Source: SIG454 sp045578465
GTDB lineage: Bacteria; Bacillota; Clostridia; Monoglobales; Monoglobaceae
DNA length: 39,547 nt
NCBI GenBank assembly: GCA_045578465.1
Contig: JAZNKJ010000005.1
Span: 1 to 39,547, forward strand
Direction: 5' to 3'
Shown here piece by piece: positions 23,446-30,461 of this stretch. The notes under the pieces were generated by a model. The model was given only the letters and a program-made list of their open reading frames with translations, made no database searches and was not told the DNA's origin. Both the position numbers and the translations under genes were made by a program. Every line of letters starts with the position of its first letter. Position 1 is the first letter of the stretch.

Positions 23446-23970
23446 ATGTTTTTAGAAAAGGAAGAAATGAAATTTATAGTGCTTTATGCTTTAAAACAGT
23501 ATAAAGCGCCAATGAAAAGCGAAACTTTTTATGACATTATAACCTGGGACAAGGATATAATGGGCTTTTTTGATGCTGCGGCGGCACTTTCCGAGCTTGA
23601 CACAGGGGACTATGTTGAAAAGACTTTCTATCGCAACGAGGAATGCTATGCCCTGACTGAAAACGGGGCGAAAGCGTTAGAGCTTTTCGGCGAGAAATTC
23701 CCCAAAAGCATCCAGAATAAAATTGATGACGCAATCGGCAAATTAAGATATGACACCCTCGCTGACCCGAAAGCTGTCTATGCGGAAGTTCTTCCCGTTA
23801 CCCATAAGGAATACGGTGTAAAGCTTAGTGTTATGGACGACCATAAGCCACTTATGGAGCTTTCTTTAAGGATCGGGGACAGAAAGGTTGCCGAAGATGT
23901 TGCAGAGAGCTTTAAGGAAAATTCAGATAAGATATATGAGGAAATTTTGAAGATTTGTATGCCTGAATAA
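23446..23970 (+). CDS. DUF4364 family protein
   Basis: A 174-aa soluble protein. The N-terminal half (about 1-80) looks like a winged-helix fold (KFIVLYALKQYKAPMKSETF, then LTENGAKALELF as a wing-like strand). The C-terminal half is mixed alpha/beta. This pattern resembles the DUF4364 family of Clostridia, of unknown function, possibly transcriptional. The ATG at 23446 follows an AGAGGATG ribosome binding site; a longer in-frame start inside trmL is unlikely. It is last in the rlmB operon and 62 bp before tRNA-Arg. Confidence 0.75.
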   Translation: MFLEKEEMKFIVLYALKQYKAPMKSETFYDIITWDKDIMGFFDAAAALSELDTGDYVEKTFYRNEECYALTENGAKALELFGEKFPKSIQNKIDDAIGKLRYDTLADPKAVYAEVLPVTHKEYGVKLSVMDDHKPLMELSLRIGDRKVAEDVAESFKENSDKIYEEILKICMPE

Positions 23971-23988
23971 AATATTTTGAAAAACCTC

Positions 23989-24017
23989 TTGCAAAATATA
24001 AAAAGGTGTGATATAAT
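23989..24017 (+). promoter_or_regulatory. tRNA-Arg promoter
   Basis: TTGCAA (23989-23994), a 17-bp spacer and TATAAT (24012-24017), 15 bp before the mature tRNA 5' end. Confidence 0.8.
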
Positions 24018-24032
24018 TACGAGGTTGAATAA

Positions 24033-24109
24033 GCGCCGGTAGCTCAGCTGGATAGAGTGTTTGGCTACGAACCAAAAGGTCGGGGGTTCGAATCCCTTCC
24101 GGCGTACCA
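24033..24109 (+). tRNA. tRNA-Arg (anticodon ACG)
   Basis: A 77-nt cloverleaf with encoded CCA. The acceptor GCGCCGG pairs with CCGGCGT (first pair G-U). The D arm is GCTC-AGCTGGATA-GAGT, the anticodon stem TTTGG/CCAAA encloses the loop CTACGAA with anticodon ACG, and the T arm contains GGTTCGAAT. A34 would be edited to inosine by TadA. A strong terminator directly follows, and an accessory cassette begins there. Confidence 0.97.
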
Positions 24110-24140
24110 AAAAACCGCACACGAAAGTGTGCGGTTTTTT
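24109..24140. terminator. tRNA-Arg terminator, first copy of a duplicated 32-bp element
   Basis: A 14-bp perfect stem (AAAAAACCGCACAC / GTGTGCGGTTTTTT) with a GAAA tetraloop. An identical 32-bp copy is found at 25685-25716. Confidence 0.92.
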
Positions 24141-24141
24141 A

Positions 24142-24216
24142 CTTATTACTTATTCGCTCTTCACTATTCCCTAAAAACCTTGTCAATTTTGAAGTAATAG
24201 TGAATAAGGAAGAGGT
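24142..24216. repeat. Imperfect inverted repeat after the tRNA terminator
   Basis: TTCACTATT (24160-24168) and AATAGTGAA (24196-24204) are a perfect 9-bp dyad; the outer flanks (CTTATT-rich left, AATAAG-rich right) also partly pair. It could be a remnant of a miniature mobile element at the edge of the cassette. Confidence 0.35.
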
Positions 24217-24251
24217 AAGGTTGCTTTGCTTTCGAAAAGCTTATTTTTTTC

Positions 24252-24280
24252 TTGCAATTTATTCCCATATATGTTATACT
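24252..24280 (+). promoter_or_regulatory. Promoter of the unassigned ncRNA
   Basis: TTGCAA (24252-24257), a 17-bp spacer and TATACT (24275-24280) with an extended -10 TG. The expected start, about G24287, coincides with the first bases of the RNA's closing stem. Confidence 0.75.
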
Positions 24281-24285
24281 GATTT

Positions 24286-24452
24286 TGCGACATAATTTAA
24301 TACTATCCACGGATATACTACAAGTGTGTATTTTTTTACCCTTTGGTAAAAATGCATGCTCTATTTTCGCATACTTGTAGTTCGTGGAAATTGTGTCGCA
24401 GCAATTGGAGTTATGCATTTTTCAGTGCGTAGCTTCGACTACGCACTTTTTT
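24286..24452 (+). ncRNA. Unassigned rod-shaped structured RNA of about 165 nt
   Basis: Paired elements, from outside in: TGCGACA (24286-24292) with TGTCGCA (24394-24400); AATTT (24294-24298) with AAATT (24388-24392); CCACG (24307-24311) with CGTGG (24383-24387); ACTACAAGT (24317-24325) with ACTTGTAGT (24373-24381); and an apical hairpin TTTTTACC / GGTAAAAA (24333-24352). An 8-nt one-sided bulge (24299-24306) breaks the rod. It ends with the terminator at 24424-24452. The promoter places the start at the closing stem, so an independent RNA is likely. A 6S-like role or a regulatory leader of the lipoprotein gene are alternatives; I cannot assign a family. Confidence 0.65.
24424..24452 (+). terminator. 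Terminator of the ncRNA, upstream of the lipoprotein gene
   Basis: AGTGCGTAG / CTACGCACT form a 9-bp perfect stem with a CTTCGA loop and a run of six T. The lipoprotein ribosome binding site begins 8 bp later, so readthrough here would express that gene. Confidence 0.88.
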
Positions 24453-24475
24453 GATTTATAAGGAGAATTAGATGT

Positions 24476-25603
24476 ATGAAAAAAGTAATTATCTTATTAT
24501 TTATAGTAATTTTTGTTGTTTCATTGGGTGGATGCAAGTCAAAAGATGAAAAATACAGTGAACTCTTTTCATTGGCACAGGAATATTTAACGGAGAACGA
24601 TTTTGAAAGTTCAGCAAAATATTTTAATAAAGCAAAGAAATACAGCAATAATGATTTTTCTGAAGGTGTTAAGGATTTATTAAAGAATTATTGGGTTGAT
24701 TATATATCTGGTGATTCTTTTGAAAAAAATGTTTTAAGCGGAAAGGCAGAAAAAGTTGTTGCAGAAATGAAAATGTGTTATTACGATTTTATTTCGGAAA
24801 GTGACGCAATGTATGAAGTGTTTTTGTCAAACATACATTATTTTAAAGCTATGGCGCTAATTAAAATTGATAGAGAGGAGAACATCACTACCGCCATTAA
24901 GGAATTAAGCTTGGTCTCTGAAAATGATGTTGAATATTATGATTTGGCACAGCAAGAATTGATGTATTTAGAAGAAGATAAGAATCGTCTTTATGTTAAA
25001 TACTTGATGGATGTTGAAACGGATATAAAAAATAATAATGTGACACATGCCAAAGAAAATTTTAATAAACTTAAGAATGTTACTGATGATGACTACGAAG
25101 AACAAACGAATCAAATAAGTAAAAAAATTCAAGAGCTTGAGAATCAAGAAAGATTAAAGAAAGAAAAATCTGAAAAAAAGAAGAAGAATATGCATTTAGC
25201 TGAGCAAGGCGCCATGAAAGTGGATAATTTGGTTGCTGGAACTTTTTTGGCAGATAATTTTCAGGAAATAATATCAGCTAGTTGTATTGGATATCTATTA
25301 AACGAAGATATTTATTTTATTTACATAAGACATATCTCTAGTTCGTTCGCAAGTATTCATGGAACACGTGCAGAGAATAGTATCATTGCGATTATGTTAG
25401 ACGAGATTGATAATAAAATATACTATGAATTATGTGGATGGGAGTCACAGGCTTATGATAGAACTACTAAAGAACTGTTTATTCAACTCCCGTCAATAAT
25501 AGATGCTATGAGCAAAGATGGAGGTTGGATATTTGACACAACAGTATTTCCAGATGATTTGTCTTTTGATTATACGGAATATGCGAATAAATATATGGAA
25601 TAA
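24476..25603 (+). CDS. Orphan lipoprotein with TPR-like helical repeats
   Basis: A 375-aa predicted lipoprotein: signal peptide 1-19 and lipobox SLGGC with lipidated Cys20. Residues about 25-220 are helical and TPR-like (for example LAQEYLTENDFESSAKYFNKA and AKENFNKLKN). A Lys/Glu-rich coiled segment lies at about 220-245, and an acidic alpha/beta C-terminal domain at about 255-375. I do not recognise the family and no catalytic motif is evident. AAGGAG (24460-24465) is 10 nt before this ATG; a second out-of-frame ATG lies at 24472. The gene is visibly richer in A and T than its neighbours and lies inside the repeat-bounded cassette, so horizontal acquisition is likely. Confidence 0.7.
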   Translation: MKKVIILLFIVIFVVSLGGCKSKDEKYSELFSLAQEYLTENDFESSAKYFNKAKKYSNNDFSEGVKDLLKNYWVDYISGDSFEKNVLSGKAEKVVAEMKMCYYDFISESDAMYEVFLSNIHYFKAMALIKIDREENITTAIKELSLVSENDVEYYDLAQQELMYLEEDKNRLYVKYLMDVETDIKNNNVTHAKENFNKLKNVTDDDYEEQTNQISKKIQELENQERLKKEKSEKKKKNMHLAEQGAMKVDNLVAGTFLADNFQEIISASCIGYLLNEDIYFIYIRHISSSFASIHGTRAENSIIAIMLDEIDNKIYYELCGWESQAYDRTTKELFIQLPSIIDAMSKDGGWIFDTTVFPDDLSFDYTEYANKYME

Positions 25604-25684
25604 TAAAATGAATAGATGTTTTGTGAAATTTAGGCATAAAGGCCTACTGTGAAATATCTGCATCCAAACCATTCGGCTCTTTCA

Positions 25685-25716
25685 AAAAAACCGCACACGA
25701 AAGTGTGCGGTTTTTT
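25685..25716. terminator. Bidirectional terminator, second copy of the 32-bp element
   Basis: Identical over 32 bp to 24109-24140, and it ends both the lipoprotein gene (+) and the Xre gene (-). The preceding bases CCATTCGGC only loosely resemble a tRNA 3' end, so it is not clearly a tRNA remnant. Confidence 0.9.
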
Positions 25717-25722
25717 GCTTTT

Positions 25723-25935
25723 TTATCTTGGTTTAATTTCGTCTGTTCTGCCTAAAATGTAATCAACAGAGGTTTTATATAAATCTGCAAGCTTTATCAG
25801 CATTGAAACAGGTATTTCACGCAACCCTCTTTCATATCGAGCATAAACCTGTCGGTTACACAAAAGATAATCAGCAACTTGCTTTTGTGTAAAATCGTTA
25901 TCTATTCGCAAATCATATAATCTCTTGAAAAACAT
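25723..25935 (-). CDS. Xre-family helix-turn-helix regulator
   Basis: A 70-aa single-domain Cro/C1-type protein: LYDLRIDNDFTQKQVADYL (helices 1-2), then NRQVYARYERGLREIPVSML (recognition helix) and a final LADLYKTSVDYILGR. The ATG at 25935 follows an AGAGGTGA ribosome binding site, better than an upstream GTG at 25944. It lies 24 bp past the terminator of the upstream GTPase gene with no clear promoter of its own. It may control the adjacent cassette or itself; no target site was identified. Confidence 0.88.
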   Translation of the reverse strand: MFFKRLYDLRIDNDFTQKQVADYLLCNRQVYARYERGLREIPVSMLIKLADLYKTSVDYILGRTDEIKPR

Positions 25936-25958
25936 TAAAATCACCTCTTGATTTTATA

Positions 25959-25986
25959 AAAAGGTTAGGCGTTTGCCTAACCTTTT
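25959..25986 (-). terminator. Terminator of the GTPase operon
   Basis: AAAAGGTTAGGC / GCCTAACCTTTT, a 12-bp perfect stem with a 4-nt loop, followed on the minus strand by TTTTTATAAAAT. The stop codon (TAG, 25977-25979) lies inside the stem. Confidence 0.8.
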
Positions 25987-26897
25987 CTTTCTAATAATTT
26001 AACATCGGTTGCGTAAAGGACGGGGCCTTTGTCGCCGTATTCAGGGCAGAAGCGGTAGTCCACAACTGCGGTAATTTGGATTTTATCATAATCCCGAAGG
26101 CTTTCGCCCCCCTCTTCCCATCGGCAGGCATATCCTAAAAAGGCTATGTCGTCTTCACAACAGGTCATAACATGTTTCCCTGGAACAAACCAGAACTGTC
26201 TGAACTTTTTCGGCTTTGCAACAAGTCCCTCAAAAGAGATTTTCTTCCCCTTATATCTTTCGGGGTTTTCCATAACATCGATATACCAGATTGTATAGCT
26301 GTCGTCGTCAAGCTCGATTATCTCGTCGTTTAATGAATACGGAAGTTCGTCCTCAAAAGTAAGGTCAATTAGTCCCTTATCGTCAGAATACATAATCTCT
26401 GCGTCGGGATTAACAGTCTTAACCCTTGTGCGAAGCTGAGCGAAATTTGTGTTTTCTCTATCGCAACGGTTAAAAACAACGGTAGCGGAGCTTTGGAAAA
26501 GCTCGAAGAAAATGTTTCGCATATTGTTATAGTATCCATCAAAAGTGGTGGCGTCAATCAGAGTAAGCTGTTCAGCATACCGCCAATCTTTTGGCAGGCG
26601 CAAATCATAAAGGGCGTCCATTCCCCACATACAGTTAAACTCAATAATAACTCTGTCGGGGTTATACTGCTTACGAAGATTTGACAAAAGGCTTTCGGTT
26701 AAAAAGTCTTTTCCGTCAACTCTATAAACAAAAAGATTTTTCTGCTCTTTTGGCTCTATCTCGCCCTCTTCGCAAAGGATAAGGAGAGTTCTGCTCTTTT
26801 TAACCTCAGGGTCGGAGAGGATTGCATTATTTATAAAGGAGGTTTTTCCGCTTTCCAAAAACCCGTTTATTAAAAATACGGGAACTGCATATTTCAT
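25977..26897 (-). CDS. COG0523/CobW-type GTPase fused to a DUF1980 (TIGR03943-like) C-terminal domain
   Basis: A 306-aa protein. The N-terminal G-domain has Walker A GFLESGKTSF (12-21) and the later FNRCD as NKxD. The CxCC metal motif typical of CobW proteins is missing. Residues about 195-306 (YKGKKISFEGLVAKP, then MTCCEDDIAFLGYACRW and the YATDVKLLE end) resemble the C-terminal domain of the DUF1980/TIGR03943 family, usually partnered with a DUF318 permease. None is present here. It follows the His-rich GTPase gene by 13 bp with GGAGG 8 nt before the ATG. Metal handling is inferred, not shown. Confidence 0.8.
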   Translation of the reverse strand: MKYAVPVFLINGFLESGKTSFINNAILSDPEVKKSRTLLILCEEGEIEPKEQKNLFVYRVDGKDFLTESLLSNLRKQYNPDRVIIEFNCMWGMDALYDLRLPKDWRYAEQLTLIDATTFDGYYNNMRNIFFELFQSSATVVFNRCDRENTNFAQLRTRVKTVNPDAEIMYSDDKGLIDLTFEDELPYSLNDEIIELDDDSYTIWYIDVMENPERYKGKKISFEGLVAKPKKFRQFWFVPGKHVMTCCEDDIAFLGYACRWEEGGESLRDYDKIQITAVVDYRFCPEYGDKGPVLYATDVKLLERKG

Positions 26898-26910
26898 TTT
26901 TTATGCCTCC

Positions 26911-28053
26911 TTAAATCTCAAAAAGCTTTGAAAGAGCGTCCTCTTTAAGCTCAGCGCCGATAACGCAAATTCTTCCTGTGTAGTCAGCACCGCTTTCTCT
27001 GATTTCAGTTTCCTCAGGAACAAAATCAAAAGCCAGCCAGCCGTCTTCGCCCTTAACAATTCCCTTAGCACGAAGAATTGTGCCGTAGTCTCCGCTGTCC
27101 AAAGCCTTTAAGATGCCTTCAAGAGCGGACTTTGAGAAGGATTTCGGAGTTTCAATTCCCCAGGAAGAGAATGCTTCGTCTGCGTGGTGGCCGAGATGAT
27201 GCTCGTGGCAACCACAATCGCAATGTTCGTCATGCTCGTGATGGTGCTCATGATGATGGTCGTGGCATCCGCAGTCGCAATCTTCGTCGTGTTCGTGGTG
27301 ATGCTCATGATGGTGTTCGTGGCATCCGCAATCGCAATGTTCGTCGTGTTCGTGATGATGGTGCTCATGATGATGCTCGTGGCAACCACAATCACAATGT
27401 TCGTCGTGCTCGTGATGATGTTCATGATGAGCGTGGTGGAGCATCTCCTCTAACAGTTCCTCTCCGCCCTTTATGGCTGAGAGGATGTTTTCTTTTTTAA
27501 GCTCATTAAGAGGAGTGGTTATAACAGAAGCGTCAGGGTTTATGCCTTTTAAAATTTCAAGGCTTTCTGAAAGCTTGTCCTCTGTGATTTTATCCATTCT
27601 TGTCATTAAAAGACAAGTTGCATTTTCAATCTGGTTATTATAAAACTCGCCAAAGTTTTTGGAATACATCTTGCATTTTGTTCCGTCAACAACGGTTATG
27701 GCAGAGTCCAAAACCATTTCCTCATCATCAAGGTTTTCAATTGCCCCCAAAACATCGGAAAGCTTGCCAACGCCTGTTGGCTCAATAATAATTCTTTCAG
27801 GACGGTAGGTTTCTTTAAGCTCCTTTAAGGATGCGCCGAAATCTCCCACCAGAGAACAGCAGATACAGCCCGAATTCATTTCCTTGATTTCAATCCCTGC
27901 ATTCTTTAAAAATCCGCCGTCAATGCCGATTTCTCCGAATTCGTTTTCAATAAGGGCGATTTTTTCGCCTGCATAAACTTCTTCTATAAGCTTTTTAATG
28001 AGAGTGGTTTTTCCTGCCCCTAAAAAGCCTGATACAACTGTGATTTTAACCAT
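26911..28053 (-). CDS. COG0523 metallochaperone-type GTPase with His/Cys-rich repeat insert
   Basis: A 380-aa CobW/YciC/ZNG1-type GTPase. Walker A GFLGAGKTT (9-17), the metal-binding C63-x-C-C66 (GCICCSL), Walker B IIIEPTGVG, and TRMD as the base-specificity motif. Between the G-domain and the CobW C-terminal domain (about 295-380) there is an unusual insert at about 206-292. It has roughly 40 His and 12 Cys, made of four near-identical units around HEHDEHCDCGCHEHH. This should bind several Zn, Ni or Co ions. The ATG at 28053 follows GGAGG; the upstream ATG at 28065 overlaps that site. It lies in an operon after the CsaB fusion. Confidence 0.92.
   Translation of the reverse strand: MVKITVVSGFLGAGKTTLIKKLIEEVYAGEKIALIENEFGEIGIDGGFLKNAGIEIKEMNSGCICCSLVGDFGASLKELKETYRPERIIIEPTGVGKLSDVLGAIENLDDEEMVLDSAITVVDGTKCKMYSKNFGEFYNNQIENATCLLMTRMDKITEDKLSESLEILKGINPDASVITTPLNELKKENILSAIKGGEELLEEMLHHAHHEHHHEHDEHCDCGCHEHHHEHHHHEHDEHCDCGCHEHHHEHHHEHDEDCDCGCHDHHHEHHHEHDEHCDCGCHEHHLGHHADEAFSSWGIETPKSFSKSALEGILKALDSGDYGTILRAKGIVKGEDGWLAFDFVPEETEIRESGADYTGRICVIGAELKEDALSKLFEI
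27193..27433 (-). repeat. In-frame tandem repeat encoding the His/Cys metal-binding insert
   Basis: Four units of roughly 54-60 bp encode HEHDE(H/D)CDCGCH(E/D)HH plus a His-Glu tail. Third-position differences between units show they are not all recent copies. Copy number may vary between strains. Confidence 0.85.
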
Positions 28054-28064
28054 TTTTGCCTCCA

Positions 28065-30341
28065 TTAAGATTTTAAAAGTTCTATTGCAATTTCTAAGTT
28101 TTTATCCGCCAAAGCCTTGGAATCCTTGCGGATTTTTTCAAGGCTCTCCTTTAAAGAGTCTCGGCTTTCAAGCATATTATCAATTAAAGGAATGAGGTTT
28201 TCCTCATTTACTTTATTTACGGGGACAAAATATTTTTGCCCCATATATTCCATCATATTATTGATTTTCGGGTCATAGTCAAGGCCCACAACACTTACCC
28301 CTGCGCATGCGGCATAGATAAGGATATGAAGTCGCATACCGAGGACGAACTCACTTCCGTTAACAACCCCTAAAACATCTTTAAGAGAGGAAGATTTCCC
28401 TAAAACAAATGACGGGCAAGAGGTTTTGCCTTTAATTATCTGGCAGATTTCTGCGTCCTGACTCTGCTGCATAGGAACAAAAATCGGAACATACCCGTAT
28501 TTTTTATAAACATAATCGCAGGTTTTTGCAATTGTTTCTTCAAAGCCGTCAGAGAGGTCGTTCCAGCTTCGGACGGACACGCAGAAATATTTCTGGCCTT
28601 TTTCAAGACCCATAACAGAAAGTCTGTCCCAGGCCCAGGAGAAATTCTTTTCGGAAAGGGAGAAAACCGCATCCGCTGTAACGGAGGTGTTTTCGTTTTT
28701 AACTCCGATTTCTAAAAGAGTGTCAAGGGATTTGGGGTCTCTTAAAGTGATTTTATCAACCTTGTTTAAGATTTTTGCAATCTGGGGATAGGATTTCTCG
28801 TTTAAAACAGGGCCTATTCCGTTGCCGTATAGCATAGTTTTAAGATTTAAAAGCTGTGCAAGGCGGATAATAAAAAGGTAATAAGCAAGAGATTTTTCCG
28901 AGGTAACATCCTGAATTAAGCTTCCGCCCCCGCTTATAAGAAGCGAGGACTGTCTCATTTTTTTAATAATTTTGAAGATGTTAAGTCGGTTTATAGAGTC
29001 CACTCCGTAAACTCGCCGTGTCTCGGACGGATTCTTGGAAAGGACGGTTATGCGGATTTTCGGGGAAAGAGCTTTAAGCCCGTCAACAATAGCTTTAAGA
29101 CTGGCGTCGTCTCCGCTGTTTTTAAAGCCATAATACCCCGAAATAACAACATCGTTTTCAATTTTTCTTCCGTAAGGAAGAGAATATTTTCCGATTTCAT
29201 CTGGCGAATATGCCCGAACCTCGTTTATCTTTTCCCCTGTCAGAACAGAGGTATACATTTTAAGGGCATCCTCCGCCATAGTGTCAACAGAATAGTTTGA
29301 CTTGATAACTTCCCTTGAATATTTTCCAAGCTCTTCAAGGTCACGAGATAAGAAAAGCTCCTCAATGTCTTTTAAAAGTCTTTCGGGGGTGGATTCTTCG
29401 CACCCGCGGCAACAGAAGTTTGTGTCGATGGAAACCTGCAATTTGCTCTCATCGAAAATACCGATATAGCCCTCATTTCCTGCGATAATCGCAGGTTTTT
29501 CCGCCGCCATAGCTTCAAGAGCAGCACGGCTTACTCCAACAAAAACATCTCCGCTTGCGACGAATTTATTAATGTCGGTCCTTGCCCCTGGGGTAATAAT
29601 AACTTTTCCGCTCATTTTGCGGTTTGCCGCCTTGGCCTCTGCGGAAATTGCGTTATAATCATTTCCTCCGCCAACAATTACAATTTCAAGGTCAGGGAAC
29701 TTTTTATAAAGCTCAGGAGCAATCTCAATGAGATGATGAGCCACAAGGCTGCGGTCTGTATCCATTCGGCTGACATAAACAATTCTTCTTTTATTCTCTC
29801 CAAGAGAAAATTCTCTCTTAACAGAGGAAAAGTCAGTGTCCTTGGAAAACTTTTCCGTATCAATTCCGTTAATGGTGGTAAGGATGTTTTCCTCGTTTAT
29901 GCCGTAACTGTCCACCAGATATTTTTTGATGTCATCGCTTACTGAAAGGCTTCTCTGGCCCCAATCAGAGAGATAGTTAAAGGGGAAAGAAGCGTTAAAA
30001 ACCCAATGGGCAGTAGTAACAAAGGGGAAGTGCATGGTTTTATGAAGCTTTCCGCATATAAAAGACGGAATTCTCGCGTGACCGTGAACTATGTCAAAGT
30101 TATATTTCTTTATGAGTTTTTTGAGAAGGCGGAAAGATTTAAACATGGAAGCAGGATTTTTTCGGTTTAAGGGAATGTTAAAATGTTTTATTCCTGCCTC
30201 GGAAAGCTCTTTTTCGTAAGCTCCTCCCGAAGACGCAACATAAACCTCTGCCCCTTTTCTGGAAAGGGCCTTGGAAAGCTCAACAATATGAGTTTCCGCA
30301 CCGCCTATGTCAAGCTGCATAGTGGTCATAAGTATCCGCAT
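28065..30341 (-). CDS. csaB: Fusion: GT4-type glycosyltransferase and CsaB polysaccharide pyruvyl transferase
   Basis: A 758-aa two-domain protein. Residues about 1-375 are a GT-B glycosyltransferase 4 (GGAETHIVELSKALS start, DIVHGHARIPSF, and ALEAMAAEKPAIIAG as the E-x7-E-like nucleotide-sugar motif). Residues about 390-758 match the CsaB-type pyruvyl transferase (VISGYYGFKNSGDDASL, ISGGGSLIQD, GNGIGPV, MRLHILIYA). CsaB adds pyruvate ketals to wall polysaccharide, which anchors SLH-domain proteins. Such fusions with glycosyltransferases are seen in Clostridia. It is first in an operon with the two GTPase genes. GGAGG lies 7 nt before the ATG. Confidence 0.9.
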   Translation of the reverse strand: MRILMTTMQLDIGGAETHIVELSKALSRKGAEVYVASSGGAYEKELSEAGIKHFNIPLNRKNPASMFKSFRLLKKLIKKYNFDIVHGHARIPSFICGKLHKTMHFPFVTTAHWVFNASFPFNYLSDWGQRSLSVSDDIKKYLVDSYGINEENILTTINGIDTEKFSKDTDFSSVKREFSLGENKRRIVYVSRMDTDRSLVAHHLIEIAPELYKKFPDLEIVIVGGGNDYNAISAEAKAANRKMSGKVIITPGARTDINKFVASGDVFVGVSRAALEAMAAEKPAIIAGNEGYIGIFDESKLQVSIDTNFCCRGCEESTPERLLKDIEELFLSRDLEELGKYSREVIKSNYSVDTMAEDALKMYTSVLTGEKINEVRAYSPDEIGKYSLPYGRKIENDVVISGYYGFKNSGDDASLKAIVDGLKALSPKIRITVLSKNPSETRRVYGVDSINRLNIFKIIKKMRQSSLLISGGGSLIQDVTSEKSLAYYLFIIRLAQLLNLKTMLYGNGIGPVLNEKSYPQIAKILNKVDKITLRDPKSLDTLLEIGVKNENTSVTADAVFSLSEKNFSWAWDRLSVMGLEKGQKYFCVSVRSWNDLSDGFEETIAKTCDYVYKKYGYVPIFVPMQQSQDAEICQIIKGKTSCPSFVLGKSSSLKDVLGVVNGSEFVLGMRLHILIYAACAGVSVVGLDYDPKINNMMEYMGQKYFVPVNKVNEENLIPLIDNMLESRDSLKESLEKIRKDSKALADKNLEIAIELLKS

Positions 30342-30376
30342 CTTAAAGCCTCCTTCAAAATTTATTATCTTAAATT

Positions 30377-30405
30377 AGTTTAGCATAAAAATTAAAAAAT
30401 GTCCA
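30377..30405 (-). promoter_or_regulatory. csaB-GTPase operon promoter
   Basis: On the minus strand TGGACA (30400-30405), a 17-bp spacer and TAAACT (30377-30382) with an extended -10 TGC. It is divergent from the yhaO promoter. No clear Zur or Fur box was recognised. Confidence 0.65.
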
Positions 30406-30413
30406 CTTATATA

Positions 30414-30442
30414 TTGTAAATTTTTCAGACAAATGTTAAAAT
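30414..30442 (+). promoter_or_regulatory. yhaO-yhaN promoter
   Basis: TTGTAA (30414-30419), a 17-bp spacer and TAAAAT (30437-30442). GAGGTGG precedes the TTG start at 30462. Confidence 0.6.
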
Positions 30443-30461
30443 GAGAGAAGAGGTGGTATAA

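Noticed and set aside
25660..25690. Degenerate tRNA-Arg 3' end (att site) before the second terminator copy
   Set aside because: Only a loose match (CCATTCGGC versus CCTTCCGGC); not enough to claim an attachment site.
27193..27433. CRISPR-like tandem repeats
   Set aside because: The units are directly adjacent, in frame and encode a His/Cys metal-binding segment; there are no unique spacers.
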